Shown here: positions 35,926 through 49,100 of the stretch, in pieces
How the letters are laid out: each line of letters starts with the position of its first letter
How positions within the stretch are numbered: position 1 is the first letter of the stretch
NCBI GenBank assembly: GCA_963422465.1
Contig: OY730171.1
Coordinates: forward strand, 1,612,001-1,676,000
Direction of reading: 5' to 3'
DNA: 64,000 bases
Source of the DNA: Lichina pygmaea
Lineage: Eukaryota; Ascomycota; Lichinomycetes; Lichinales; Lichinaceae
Program-made: the position numbers and the translations under genes
The notes under the pieces: model-generated
What the model was told of the DNA's origin: nothing
The model's database searches: none
The model's input: the letters and a program-made list of their open reading frames with translations, nothing else

Positions 35926-37513
35926 TCAAACCGGTCGTCGATAGCGCGGCATCTTTTCGTAAGCGTTCGGGCTCGGTGTTCTGTCCCTCCTCTTGCGTCT
36001 TCGGGTCTTGTCCTTATTGTTGTCCTTGTTGTTCTTGCTGTTCTTGTCCTTGGGTTTTGGATGTGTCGCCGTCGACGGCGTCGAGGAGCTCTGGGTCGCT
36101 GCTGCTGCTTCTGCTTCTGCTGCGGCGGTGGTGCTAGTAGCAGCACCGGCATCGTTATGATATCCTCGCATGTTGCCATCCCTTTCCTTTGCCTCGTCGT
36201 TGGCTCGGTTTTCCTTATTCTGCTGCTGTTGCCGGTGTGGCTGGTCTTGGTCTGGTCTCTTCTGTCCTTGTCCGTGTTTCTGCTCTTCTTGCTGTCGTCG
36301 TCCCTCGTCTACGCTAGCGACTTTCTGCTTCTCCTTGCCACCACGCTTGTCGTGTGGACAGCAATCTTCGCCACAATCGTCTGAGCTTCGAGAGTCCGAA
36401 TCTGAGCTAGAAACCGAGCCAGAGCGAGACCGTCTTCGTGGTGGTAATCTTCTCGACGGTATGCGACCCCGCTGACGAGGTCTGCCATCCAAGCTTAGGT
36501 CGTGCTCACCACGGCTGCTAACATCACTGTCATCATCGTCCGACGATGACGACGACGAAGATGAGGAGTCGCTCGAGGATTCCCCTACCTCGCGAGGACG
36601 ATGATAGATGCAGCATACTGCACAAGTTAGTATCCATCTTGCTCACTCGATAACGAGTGTTTGAAACATCTTCTTCTCTCCATGACGCAGCGATGGGGGA
36701 TAGAAGACAAATGAGACTGAAATTAAGCGTCTGAAAGGCGGGAGGGGAGGGGAAAGGGGAAAAGGTAGAACGCCGCGAAGATCAAGACGCTGCTCCAATT
36801 TTTTGCTCTTCAGCCTGGGTTGAGACAGTAGGGGTAGAATAATATGAAGTATTCCATCGCGCTGTGATCGCACCCATCACCTTGTATTTTGAACAACGAG
36901 ACAGACATCGTGTTCTTGGCACGACAAGCTGGAGAGAGACCCCGACATGGAAGAAAAAAAGTATGAGAATGCACGCCAACCTGAGAGGTGACACACTGAA
37001 AGAGGAAGCGGTTGATATCCTCAGAGACAGATAGTCCCTCAAACTCAAGTGATAGAACCTCGGAGTTCTACAAAAACGCATCAATAAAAGGCTTTTCTCC
37101 TCACCTTTGGATTTCTTCCTCCCGAGCCCTTCATTGTTGACCACGCCCTCGGCCCAACGGATACGTCTCCGAGCTCTGGGGCGAGTGCGTCTTGCGCCGT
37201 TCACAAGTCCACCACGACGACTACCATCTTCCGTGGCTGTCTGACGACTGTCTTGATTTTCTCCTTCTCCTTCTTCTTCTTCTTCGTCGCCGTCCTTCTT
37301 TTCTCTTAGCAGAGCCTGCCGTCGCTCTTCTACGTCCGCTGGAAGACCGCGTAGAACGAGCGTTCCGTCCGTGTGAGTGATGGTCGTCGTCGTCGTCGTC
37401 GTCGTCGTTGTTGTTGTCCCTACTGCCGCGGAGTATCCAGGTCTTGTGTTGGTGGCGGCGTTGGTGCGGCCGCCGCCGTGGGAAGAGCCTTGGAAGGTAC
37501 TCCCAACGGGCAT
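35926..37513 (-). CDS. YPI1: Type 1 protein phosphatase inhibitor Ypi1 (PPP1R11 family)
   Basis: Two exons, 37513-37105 and 36617-35926, giving 366 residues. The family core spans the splice junction: TLVLR at about residue 50, RIRWAEGVVNNEGLG at about 115-130, then KKSK and VCCIYHRPREVGES. The RIRW element is the PP1-docking RVxF-type motif. Ypi1 binds and modulates the PP1 catalytic subunit (Glc7), affecting glycogen metabolism, ion homeostasis and mitosis in yeast. The C-terminus ends in SPNAYEKMPRYRR, also typical. The protein is about twice the usual length because of Ser/Asp, Gln and Lys/Asn-rich linkers and a 12-Thr run. The 487-bp intron is long for this genome, but its donor (GTGAGG) and acceptor (TGCAG) restore the conserved VCCIYHR exactly. 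Confidence 0.87.
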
Positions 37514-39706
37514 CGTGGTCCCTTAGCACTCTAGCTTTCCGTCAAGATGGCTTGTCTTTGTTGTCGGCTGCCGTCGTGGATGGGGCTTTGAACGTGAGCA
37601 GATGACTCAATGAGACGTAGAGAGTTGACCGTAAGTGAACGTGAAGGGACGTCCAATGTGAGCTTTCTAGAGGGTGGAAGATAGTGAGGCAGGCGGATGG
37701 AATCGCACGGGGGTACGTATGAGCTGTGAGCTTTAGGATGATTATTTAGGTAGCTCTAGCCCAGTGTGGTTTATCAGAGCTACGAGTAGTACCTGCATTG
37801 AGTTAGTGTAAAAAGTTCCATCACCTCTGCTGGGTTTCCACCAGGCTAGATCCGGAGAAGCAACGTACTGCCAGACTACTGCAGCAAAAAACAGGAACTG
37901 TATCTGACCTGCAGTCCATCATCTCTCAAGTCTACAAGGCAGTGTGAGGTACCGGTATTGTGAACCTGTCAACAATAGCAATCTTAGTGGTCTACATTTG
38001 TACTGTACTTTCACTGTCCATCGCAAGACCACATATGGTACCAGTAAAGATCCTGAGAAAATATAGAGTACCTTCAGTTGATCACTGGTTCTGGTTGGAG
38101 AGTCTAGGAAAGACGCAGGCGTACTTACCCGCAAACCTGACAGAATCATGGACTCAATATAAGGTGATCGATCCTTGAAGGAAGAGGACAGAGCTTTTTA
38201 TACACCCCTCGAGCTCCCCAGAGATCCTGACTCCTACCTCGATTGGCTCTCAGCCGCGGCCACAGTCGGTAGTATCCTCATTAGTCGGGCTGGTAGGCTC
38301 CGAATCCAGTGACTTTGCCTGTGACAGACGCTCTACAGATACCTTGGAAGTTCTATGAACATATCTGGTGACAACCTGGTGCACAGTGTTCACTGCAGAT
38401 GATCCTGGTGCCGCCTAGGGCTAGCCCTAGCCATGGGACTTGGGGTTCTACAGGCACATATAGTTGATTAGCTTAGCTGCCCCGGATGAGATAAATCGTC
38501 TCACCCACTTCTCTCCTTCCCGCTACTCGCTGGAAAGTTTTCAGTCGAGCACGCAGACTGCCATGCCTAGGAAGGGAGAAAAAAGGAAAGAGGGATGAGG
38601 ACCTGAAGAACTTCAGTTTTTAGCTGGTGAGTGTAGGTCCCAAGAGCTACCAGCAGTGTTCGAGACCATCGAGAATACAAGCCCTAGTCTCAAAAAGCCC
38701 GACCTCGAATGTTTGGTGTTCTTTAGACAACAAAGACATCTGCTCGTGAAAAGTATCACTGGATGATAGGATTGTCAACAGCTGTATTGAGTAATAACTG
38801 AACTTCCTTGTCAAGTCAAGGCCAATTAGCTTATCAGACAAGTACATTCACCTTCTTCATTGGGGTGCAATCCCATCTTGAGTGTTCTGCTTCCACTACA
38901 CTTGTCGATTGAAATAAAGAAAGGGAGCGCAGAGGTGATATCTGAGCTGTGAGGCGGGTAATCGGCATCACGATAAGACCACCTACAGTAGGGCCTCGGA
39001 GGAAATAGTGCCTGCGCTCTGCAGTTGGCGCGAGAAGAATGAAATGAATCAAGAGCGCCGTGGGAAATCAGAAAGCAACAGGCAAACGTAGAATCGAGGA
39101 CTAGCAATTTGGTGCCTTCCATCCGCGACATCTCATCGGTTTCAAAGAGACCACTCAGCCCCTTTGCCGCTCGTTCAACGTCCGTGCGTTCCCGCCCTCC
39201 CTGACGTTTTTGCCCACGAACTACAACGCGAAATGACCCGATCCATCATCGTTAGTCCGCCCGAGATCATCGGGTGCTTGAGCCTAACAATCGATATGTT
39301 GGTCGTAGTGTGTGCTCGTCTGCCGTGATGTGACAACCCAGGCGAGATGGTCTCTGGTGTAGAGACGTAAGCCATAGCGAGAGCAATGCTAGTTATGGAG
39401 CCAGCCTACTGCAGTATTGGTCGAAAGAAGCATTCCCTCCACCGGGTAGAGGGAGAGAGCATCCCAGGCGAGAAGAGGTCGCAACGAGACACGTGCTTTC
39501 GTTCCGTAGTGGAGGTGACCAACAGCACCTGTGCGCAAGCCCAATATCCTGGCTCGTCCGCCCATGACGAGGCGCGCCAGATAACATGCGGCAAAGACCG
39601 GGGTAAGGTCGTATCTGCCTTCGATCGAGGTATGGTGGTACGACCCCAAAATCTCTAGCCAGTCGCTTGGCGAATCCCGAACGACTCCATGGTCGGCGCT
39701 CCGATT
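37514..39706. other. Intergenic region between YPI1 and the ataxin-2 gene
   Basis: About 2.2 kb without a recognisable gene. A short plus-strand frame at 37960-38178 begins with a hydrophobic segment but has no ATG at its start and no known domain. The frames on the minus strand at 38826-39375 are unrecognised. The sequence MPRKGEKRKEG encoded at 38562-38594 is followed directly by a stop and may be a mobile-element relic, which I cannot confirm. Confidence 0.4.
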
Positions 39707-42700
39707 CTATTTCAGATCCTCGTCGTCGTGTCCCCCACCGTGACCGGGACCTGACGGACCTGGCTGAATCGCGACGTGGGCGACATGGGGCGGAGGCGGA
39801 GGTTGGTGGCCGTAGCTGGGCCCACCTCGGTGATGGGCTGGCATGTGGTGAGCTGGAGGCATTGCGGCGTAGTGGGGCTGTTGCGGTGGAGGATAATTGC
39901 CCCCTCGTGGTCCTGGCCCTTTTAAGGTTCAACAGAACCTTTTGATCAGCTTCCAGGCTTCCAGGCGTAAGAGAAGAGGAGAGAGAGGGGGGGGGGGGGG
40001 GGGGGAGAGAAGACTAGACAGAGAGTGGGCAGAGGCCATCCTGGAAGGCGAACGTACCTTGCATAGGCGGATGCGAGACGTAAAGATGTTGGCTTTGCGG
40101 CCCGGGGCTCATTCCGAACATCATCATCTGATGCGGTGGCTGTCCGGGCTGCGATCCCTGGTGGATCATCATGGGCGCCGCTCTGCCGGGGCTAGGATAG
40201 CCGCTTGAACCGGGCTGAGGGGGCGGGGGTCCGCCGGGATGCATGTATGCGTGTACCGGATTAGGCGAATAGACCGGCATCGGCTGGCCATAAGGTGCCC
40301 CGACCCCTTGAGGGATCCCGGCGGCCATGTGTCCGCCAGACGGGCTGTGGGTCATCATGGGCGCCACGTGGGCGCCATGCTGCGGAACAAAATGTGATCC
40401 GGCAGGGTATTGGCGCAGAGGCGCCATCGGAGGCCCGGTCGGGGCCATGCCGTATTGGGGCACCGGCTGGCCGTAGACGATCTGGGCGTGTTGTCCCATC
40501 GGAGACTGGTAGGTCATGTGAACCGGCTGAAGGCGAGGAGATGGAAGCACCGAGGGAGACGAAGAGACGTGCATGCGATGCTCGTCGAAATGATGAGGCA
40601 TGCCGGCAGGATGGTGCGGATGATGAGGGTGAGGGTGATGATGGTGATGTTGATGCTGCTGATGCTGTTGATGCTGATGCTGTTGATGCTGGTGTTGATG
40701 CTGGTGTTGTTGCTGATGGTGCTGATGCTGATGCTGATGGTGCTGCTGTTGAGGGTGCATGTGATGTGGCACCTGGTGTGCCGTCGGCGGCTGAGGTACG
40801 ACAGGCCCGACGTGCTGGAGGTGGAAAGGTAGCTGATGCTGATGTGGCAGGTGCGGAGCCGCGTAGGGCGGATGCTGCGGCGACACCGACTGCGTCGAGA
40901 ACGGGACCTTCTCGAACATCTCGGCGTACGTCTTTTCGCGGTTCGTCTCGGCGACCTCCCATCGTGGCCCGGTCTTGTGGGCCGGTCTGATGCCGCCGTT
41001 TGACGGCCACTCTTCCTTGTTCTGCTCGGCCTCTCGTCGCAGGCGGCTGAGCGGGTTGAAATGGTCCAGGATCGGTCGTCTCTCCGACGCCGGGAGAGGC
41101 TTCTTCGCCCCGAAGAAGCCGGACGGTGTTGGTGCTCGCGACGGCGTGGCGGCGTTGACGTTGGACTGTGGGCTCGAGGCTGCGCTGGGTTCGGCCGTGA
41201 GCGGAAACGTCATGGCCGCCGGCTTGAACTCCATCGCGCTGACGTTGAAGCGGCTCGAGGTGGCCGAGGTAGGCGTCGGTGCGCCGCTGTAGCGGTGTGG
41301 CTCCGACATGCCACCGGCGGGTCCTGCGGGAGGCCCGCGATGGTCATGAATGGGCAGAGGCGGCGGGACGTGCATCTGAGCGGCCGGACCACGGGTCTGC
41401 TGCTGCTGAAAGTTGTTCAGACGCTGGCTCAGACCGGGGCCGGCGCGTGCGGGCGGTATCGCCGCGTTTGGCGGCGGTGGCGGTGGGCGGCCTTGGTGGC
41501 CGCCGACCGCGCCGTGGCCCGACTGACCCGCTCGCCCCCTGCCGAGCGGCTGCCGGTCCGGCATCGTCGACTGAGTCAGACGCGCACCGACTTCGGGCCT
41601 GTTCGTGGGAGCACCGGCCGAGGTCGTCGTCGTCGTCGTCGTCGTCTTCGTCGTCGACGTGGCCGTAGCGGCCGGAGCGGGAGAGGGCTTGGCGTGTCCC
41701 TTGGCGTCTGCGCCGGCAGCGATGGGCTTGCTGCCCGAGCCCGGGATGACGCGGTTCGACTCGACGTTACGTTGGGCGCGCTGCACGATCTCTTCTTGCT
41801 TGTTCTTGTCCTTGGCGAGGATAGGAACGAGGTCCTTGGGGACGGGGGTCGTCAGCTTGAAGTTCTGGGAGAACTTCATCAGGTCGTTCAGTTTGATGTC
41901 CTTGTCGTGTTTGGCCTGGTTCCGGCGGTGTTCCTGCCAACGCATCTTCTCGGTGTTGGCAAAGTGTTTGAACGCATCGCGCACGTCGTGCTCGACCGTC
42001 GTCGTGGCGCTCTCGCCGGGCGCCTTCGTCCGTGGCGATGTCAGGTTGTTCGCAACCGTACCCTGAAACGGGGTGGGCTGCTTCGCCGTGGCCGCCGCCG
42101 GCGCGGCTTTCGACGCGGCGGGCAAAGCACGTGGCCTCACGGTGGCACCCGCCGGCGGTGCCAGATTTCGTTCGTCACGAGCTGCTGGCATCGGTTTGGC
42201 CTGAGCAGGCCCGTTGCGTCCCTTCGCCTCGGCCGCGTGAGGGAGGGCTGGATCCTGGCGAGCCCTCTGCGAGACGATGGCCGGATCGTGAAGCGGCGCG
42301 GGCGTCGTCGAAGAAGCCGCGGCCGGGGCCTGTCGGGCTGGAGGCGTGTATCTGTGCGCCATGCCGTCTTGCGAGGACATTGGCACCGGCTGCTCTGCGG
42401 TCTTGGACGTCCGTCTGACCTCGCTGTACCTGTCTCCCACGTCAGGATCCGGGGCGGTCGGTGGGTTCCCCGAACGAAAAGCAAAAGGGGGCGCGCCCCA
42501 GGGACGAACTCACTTCGCTTCCTCGTCCATGCCGCCGTCATCGACGGCGGGCGCTAGACCGCGCTCCTCGGCCACGTGCGCGTTCATCGCGTTGCTGGCC
42601 TCGATCTCGCGAGCGATCTTCTCGGCACGGGCCAGGTGGTCCTTGTACTGCGGATCCGAGCGGTCGATGGCGGTGGTGTAGAGGTTCACGTCGTAGTCGC

Positions 42701-44033
42701 TCGTGATGCCGTACAGGCGCTTGTTGGCCTCGAACTGATCCCACGTGCCGTTAGAGCCGGCGGGCCCACCACGGCCATCGTTGCCGTCCTCCAGCGCGAA
42801 GCCAGGGTCATCCTCGGCCGAGGGTTCCCAGCGTTGCAAGGTACGTTCGCGGACGGTCTGGTTCCCCGAGATGTCGTTGTCGGTACGGAAGCTCTTGGTC
42901 GGAGCGATCCCTGCAGGGCCGTCAGCGTCCCGTCTTCGCGCCAGGCAGGATCGGCGGGTACGACGTACCGTTGGGTCCTTTGGTAGGTCGATCTCCAAAG
43001 TCCACACCATCGATGGCCAAGTCTACCACGTCTTTGAGGTCAAAGTACATGGAGTGTTCCGGTCCGGAGCCGACGTAGCCAGAGCTGGCGCCGTCCGTGC
43101 CACCGGGCCGACGGTCCGAGCCGGCCGCCTTCCGCTTGACCATCTTGAGGAGCCAGAAAGCGTCGGTGGTCTCGGACGACGAGCAAGAAAAGATGCCTGC
43201 GTAGCTCTCGCCGGTCTTGGCCGTGATCGTCGCCGGTCGTCCCTTCGGATTGCTGTCAGGTACGTCCAACATGACACGCGGCGCCGTGGGAGAGAAAGTC
43301 GAGCCGGTCGAAAGGATGAAATCTGGGATTTGGGGAGGAAGCAAAGCAACAAGGGGGCAGTCTGATGATATAGACCGCACCGAAAAGAGCTTCATGCAGA
43401 TCTCTAACGACAACGTAGACAGACGGCAGAGGGGCAGAACCTTGATGAACAGACTTACGATACAGTTGGCCAGCAGATAGAGAAGCCGGTCGTCGGCGTG
43501 CCTGTCGGCCGAGAGCAAGTCGTGTTGCGGGGCCAGGCTGCCCTTGGCCGTATTTCGAGCTTGATGTGGTGCGCCGTTCGGCAGAGAGTTATTGATGTTC
43601 CTCTGGGTGATGGGGTTGGTGCCTTGCGTCCAGGCTTTCTGCGAAGGCCGTCTACGTGGCCGATGAAACAGTCAAGCGTCAGTCGACATTCTGGTGCGTC
43701 CCGGCCTCGGTCACGACGATCATGACGGCCCGAGGTCCGGCCCAACCGCACGATCGAAAACCAGAAAGCCGACCGAACGGGCTGACATGCGAAGGGGATT
43801 TTCTTTGATAACGCAGGGCAGACGCAAGCAGAGAAGAGGGCTTACCGTTGGGGACCGTCGATGGGGCTACCCGACTGCCTTCGACCACCGTCCATGGCTT
43901 TGGCAACGGTTGGAACAGTTGCGTTTGGCTTGAAGTGGGATTTGTTGCCGGCGGCCAACGAGGGTCCGTTAGCTGCTGTGCCTGAGGCGCCGGCACCAGA
44001 CGACATGGCCGCAGCAGCCGCCGACGAGGCCAT
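39707..44033 (-). CDS. PBP1: Ataxin-2 homologue, Pab1-binding protein Pbp1
   Basis: Six exons: 44033-43846, 43651-43459, 43242-42969, 42910-42514, 42429-40058 and 39918-39707; phases close and give 1211 residues. The N-terminal exon is Ala/Gly-rich. The Lsm-like SM-ATX domain follows (HADDRLLYLLANCI, then GRPATITAKTGESYAGIF, LLKMVKRK; residues about 108-220). The LsmAD domain is next (SFRTDNDISGNQTVRERTLQ, WDQFEANKRLYG, LYTTAIDRSDPQY; about 220-345). A PAM2 motif, FNVSAMEFKP, lies near residue 742 and would bind the MLLE domain of poly(A)-binding protein. Residues about 905-960 are almost pure His/Gln, and the C-terminus is Pro/His-rich. Pbp1 acts in mRNA polyadenylation control, stress granules and TORC1 regulation. 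Intron 5 contains a 19-base G run (39987-40005). The acceptor of intron 2 (AAG at 43243) was chosen by homology and phase. Confidence 0.9.
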
Positions 44034-46123
44034 GGCTGCCAACCTCACTCGCGGTCCCCGGTTGAAAAAAAAACCAAGGACGACAGCGTATGGTCTGTAT
44101 CCGCGTGGCGGCAAGCGATGACCTGTTGGCTAGAGAGTAGACATGCGAGGTCCGTCACCGGCGTTGTCGACCTTCCGATCACACACCGCCGAGAAGTGCA
44201 ATGGAGGTTTAGGGCGCCGAACGACCAGGAGATGGGAGAAGAGACCGAGAAGCGGTCAACGAAGTGGGGATCTGATGGGGGAGGATGGAACTGAGAAAGA
44301 GACGGGGGGAGATGTAGACGGAAGCGGTAGAAGTGAAGAAGACGACCTCTTCTCTTGCCGGCTGAGTTGAAGTGAGCAGCGTACAAGTAGAGGTCAGGTG
44401 TGTTTTTTGTGTGTCTCCCTTCGCCTCGTCCAGAGTTGAACTGTGCAACGGTTGTTGCGGCGCTACGAGCAGTGGTGAAGGTAAGTTAGCGTACACGGAA
44501 AAAAAAAAGAGAACGTAAATAAATAGAATTCGGAACAGGGCATGACGAATTCGGAATTCCCCCGATGGAGAGGTTGGGCATGATGACTAAGCGACAAAGG
44601 TATCCTCCCCGACGAAATGAGGGGGAAGGAACCCGTAAAACTTACTCGTACACACGTACCTCCAACCAGACGCACGCGGCTATCTTCAGAACTGATGATC
44701 TAGAAGCCCCTTTTAATCTGGCTCAATAGATTGAGTGTACAAAGTACTGTAGGTCGCAGTCTCGGAGCTTTTTTTCACCGCCGATTTTATCTCTACTGAG
44801 CGGAGAGGATTTTCTTCCAAGCTCGTGGTAGTTCAGGTAAGCCCGAGATGGAGCAGAGCCTCATCGTTGCGAGTGGGAGCGTCACCTCGTGTTGCCCTGT
44901 GCGAATGCCTCAGGCTCCCCCTTGGCTGGCCACTTGGTCCTGGGGCACAAAAAGTGGCACGGCCTCGCACGCAGTTCTGAGTGAGGAGACACGCAGGTAC
45001 CTTGTACCGGTACAGTATGTATTCCCAGATGCCTCGGTCAAGTACGTCCTGCTACGAGGACGGTACGAAGTACGTAACGTACTGGTATCTCTCACTTTGA
45101 CGCTTCGTTCAGGACCGTCCTCGGGGGTGCTGCAGTAGGCCGACGGGTGGACATATGTATTACTAAAGTCGCTAACGTGAAGAGAATCAAGGGACTCGAA
45201 GGGATGAACAGATCAGACACAGAGGTCAGCGTAAGCTACTTCTTGTTTGGGATATTTCAAGCTGCACATGTAGCCCTTCTGTTTCTCTTTGCCTTAGCTA
45301 CTTGTATTTCCACTGGTTTAGCTACCGCCTCCAAGATTGCTGACAGAAGTAATGTGAGGGGAATAGCCTGCTAAGCTCAGCCTAGCCTGGCTTCGATGGA
45401 TGCTGAAGTTCTTTGTCGAAGACGTGGTGAACAGAAGACCTTTGCCAATGTCAGGTCTGGATCAATCTCATGTTCCTCAACAGAAGCCTTGACTTTTTCC
45501 AAGAACTAGTGATACCACTTGTTGGTCACGTGTCGCGATACTCCGTGATCCCATGATACTCCGTACGGTACCTTCGTAGTGATGCCCGAATGCGGTATGG
45601 CGCCGGAGGACGGATAACGTGACCAGCGTGGACTGACCGCTTGGACCACCGTAGAGCGCCGTTCCATGACCAGATCGTGGTGAGGAATTCGCCGGGCTTC
45701 CTCGCCAGCTTCGTAGTGTGCTGTCCACTTCCAGGACTGACGGTTGCTGCTCCTGTCATCGGGGAGTGAGCGACCTCCAGATGAGCCACTGCCTAACGTT
45801 TCGATCCTCTGGTCTTGATGACACTATCGCCATGGACCTGATCTCTGTTCGCTGAAGCCTAGATGTGAGTGTGCTGCTGTGCGGTGTGGCATCGTCGAGG
45901 ACGACTGTCCTGTCTGACCGTAAGTAAGGATGATACCCCGGCCACCTTCCCTGACAGGTGGGTGCTGACATGCTCAAGGTTCATATCGTCAATCGCGACG
46001 GTAAGAAAGGCTTGCTTGTGGATCGCTCTCTACCCTGAAGACAACCTTGTCCCCAGGGAGAGAAGGCCGCGCTTTGTCGGCTCGTTGAACTCGAGAAAAG
46101 GGGCAGCGACAGAGAGCGGCGCG
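44034..46123. promoter_or_regulatory. Divergent upstream region of PBP1 and BUD6
   Basis: About 2.1 kb between two divergent genes. Open frames are short and unrecognised. GTAC-core motifs cluster at 44998-45085. The 400 bp next to BUD6 probably contain its 5' UTR. The open frame reaching back to 45869 has no conserved features ahead of the chosen BUD6 start. Confidence 0.4.
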
Positions 46124-49100
46124 ATGCAGGCACCACCGGGCTCACAACGGCCGTCCCAGAGGCGGTCCCCTAACCCGCCAGCTGGCACTTCCGGGCACTC
46201 CCCTTCCGGCGCCCAAAGCCAATACTCGCCGGCTTCGGCACATCCGACCATGTCGGTTGCTACTGGTCAGCCAGGTGTCCGGACAAACTCGAACTCGTCC
46301 AAGTCGCACACGTACAAGAAGAGCAATGTGAGTTGGTATCCTCTCCGGTTGTGCCCCTCTACCACGTGGTCTGCGTCTTTGGGAAGGGGGATTCTCACGT
46401 GACCCTTGTCGTTCGCAGATTCAATATGACGTGGCGGTTGGGAATCCTCGATCCGTCCCCGTCTTTCGATGGCGCCGATGGGCTGACTGTTCTCCGTAGG
46501 CTAGCCAACAGCTCTCCCAGATCGAGAAGAGCGTGACCCATCTCCTGGTCGCCACCAAGCAGCTGCTGGAGATGCTCACGCAATGGTCCCGTCGCAATGC
46601 GACCGAAGCCGAGGTATCGGATGTCTACGTGCGTCTGGGCTATGAGTTCAACATCGCGAGCCGGGCCTTCAACGCCATCGGTGTCGACACGTCCGACCTG
46701 GGCAACGTCCCCGACCTGCTGCGGAGTATCCTGGAAGACACGTTGAGTCAGGAGGCGAGTCCCGCCAGCCTCGACCGGTATCTGCCGCGGATCCGTGATA
46801 TCATCATCAACCTCCTGCATGGGCTCAAGAGGAAGCAGTCGAAGCTCCGTCAGAGGCAGGCGAAGGAGGAGGCCATGGCCGCTGCTGCCGCCGCAGCCGC
46901 CGCCGCCGCCGTCGTCTCGGCCGGTTCGTCCGCCAGACACGCGAGCGCGACGAGCCCCGGTAGCGGCGATTACGGATCGGGACAGGTCGCGGACGAGGCG
47001 ACGGGCCGGTTCGCGAACGGTGCGTTCAGTCCCCAGATACCGCGCTCGGGCAGCGGCCGGGATGGACACCACTCGGATGACCTGGCCCACCCCCCTCGAA
47101 GCTCGTCGGTGCAGAACGATCGCGCTCCACCGGCGCGGCAGGAGAGCAACAGCGTCGGCGGAGCTAGCACCAAGACGCCAATGCCGTCCACCGGCGGTCA
47201 GGCCCCCCCTGGCCAGAAGCCTTCGCTGCCCGCATCATCCTTCTCACGCTCGGCCACGCCGCCGCAGCACGCTTCCGCGCGCGAGGACGGTCGGCCACCG
47301 GGAGGCCAATTGACCATGGAAAGTGCCTCGGTGCCGTTTATCCGTCCACCGCCGCCGCCGAAGCAGCAAGATGCCTTGGCGGCGTTGCAGCGGGGTGGCG
47401 ACCTCGAACGTCGCGCCTCTCGGAGGTACTCGGCCTACCAGATATCAAAACATCTGGGCGCTTCGACCAACGGCATGCCGATGTTGCCGCCTACCCAGCA
47501 CTCGCCGATCCCCAACCGAGGTCGTGACGTGCGCGAGTCCCTGAACGCGGTGCGCAATCGCGGCTCTCTTCTGCCGAACCAGCAGAGGTCCCCGAGCCGG
47601 CGGCCGGTCGACGCCTCGCCGTCGAGGCAGGCCGAGATCCCGCCGCGGATATCAGAGGACAGCGGGGCGGACAGCTTCGCGCCGACCGTCGTCGCCGACG
47701 ACGGCCGCGGTGGCCGCGAGAGCCCCATCATCAAGCATCCGGCGACGGAACAGCAACCCGGCCGGGCCGCTCCGAGACCCCACCCGGAGGACGGTTCGGC
47801 GCAGGTCACCCTCGCAGAGCTTCCTGGCGGTCCCGATGCTCAACCTCGTCGTCGCGATGACACGGAGGCTGTGGATCCGGCAAGCAAGTCCTTCCCGGCC
47901 GACGATGGTCCGGCCACACAGTCCGCGCGGGCGCCTGGCCCACCGACCGCACCAGATCCTCGGACGATCGCGCCGACGCCATCGCCTCAACCGGGCAAGG
48001 AGCTCACGCTCTTTCTGCAGTACAAGAGTCGGATCAAGAAGTTCGTCCTGCAGGACGGCGAGAACGAGCTTTCCGTCGCTCGGCTCCAGCTCGCCTTCAT
48101 CGAGAAGTTCGCGTGGAACACCCATAGCAACGGCATCGATCTACCGGACATCTACATCCAGGATTCGGTGTCGGGGGTGCGTCATGAACTCGAAGACCTG
48201 AGCGACGTGCGAGACCGGTCGGTGTTGGTGCTCAACGTCGAGACGCTGGACGAGGTCAAGCGACACATCGACGAGAAGGTCGCAGACCTGGGCAAGATGG
48301 TCGAGGAGGTCCGGACCGTCATCGAGAGCCAGCACTCGAGCATCCAGCGAGTGTCCGAACGACAGACGGACGCCGCCAAGGACCTGGCTCGCCTCGCCGC
48401 GGGCCCGGTAGCCGCCCCGAACCGGAAGTCCCTCGTCGAGGTGCCCACCAACCGGAACGCCGCATCGGCCCCCCTCTCGACCGAGAAGGCCAGCCAACTG
48501 AATGACGTCAGGAGCCTACGTCGAGATCTCGCCGTCGTGCGACAGACGTACTCGAGCTTCGTCGAGGACATCCAAGCCTCGATGTCCGACGTTCGAACCA
48601 GGGCCAGCTCGGTCAAGTCCGTGGCCATCAACGCGCGGACCCCGACTCTCGACAGCCAGACCGGGCGCACGTACGTCAACAAGGGCAAGAAGGAGCTGAG
48701 CGAGGTGTCGGATGCCCTCGTCAGCCGCGTCGACGACCTCCAGGACTCGGTCGAGGACCTACGGAAGGACGTCGTCAGCCGGGGCGTTCGGCCGCTGCCA
48801 CGACAGCTCGAGTCGGTCGGACGAGGGACCGCGGCCGCGACGACGGAGCTGAAGAAGTTGCAGGAGTTCCTGCGTCGCGAGAAGCCGAAGTGGAGCAAGA
48901 TCTGGGAAAAGGAGCTGCAGGTGGTCTGCGACGACCGCGACCTGCTCTCGATGCAGGAGGCGCTCGCGGCCGACCTCCAGGATGACCTCGAGAGCGCCGC
49001 CCAGACCTTCTCCCTCGTCGAGGAGGCGACGAAGGAGCAGATGAAGGACGGCAGCGGCGTCACGTCGCGCTCGGCGTCGCGGACGCTCAACAACGACCCG

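Noticed and set aside
37960-38178. Short frame with a hydrophobic start, possible secreted peptide
   Set aside because: No ATG at the start of the frame and no splice site that supplies one.
41061-42557. 498-codon plus-strand frame opposite PBP1
   Set aside because: Arg-rich shadow of the GC-rich coding strand; the minus frame carries the PAM2 motif and is joined in phase to the LsmAD exon.
45869-46402. Longer N-terminus for BUD6
   Set aside because: The extra residues upstream of 46124 are not conserved-looking, and a Pro-rich start at 46124 fits the family.
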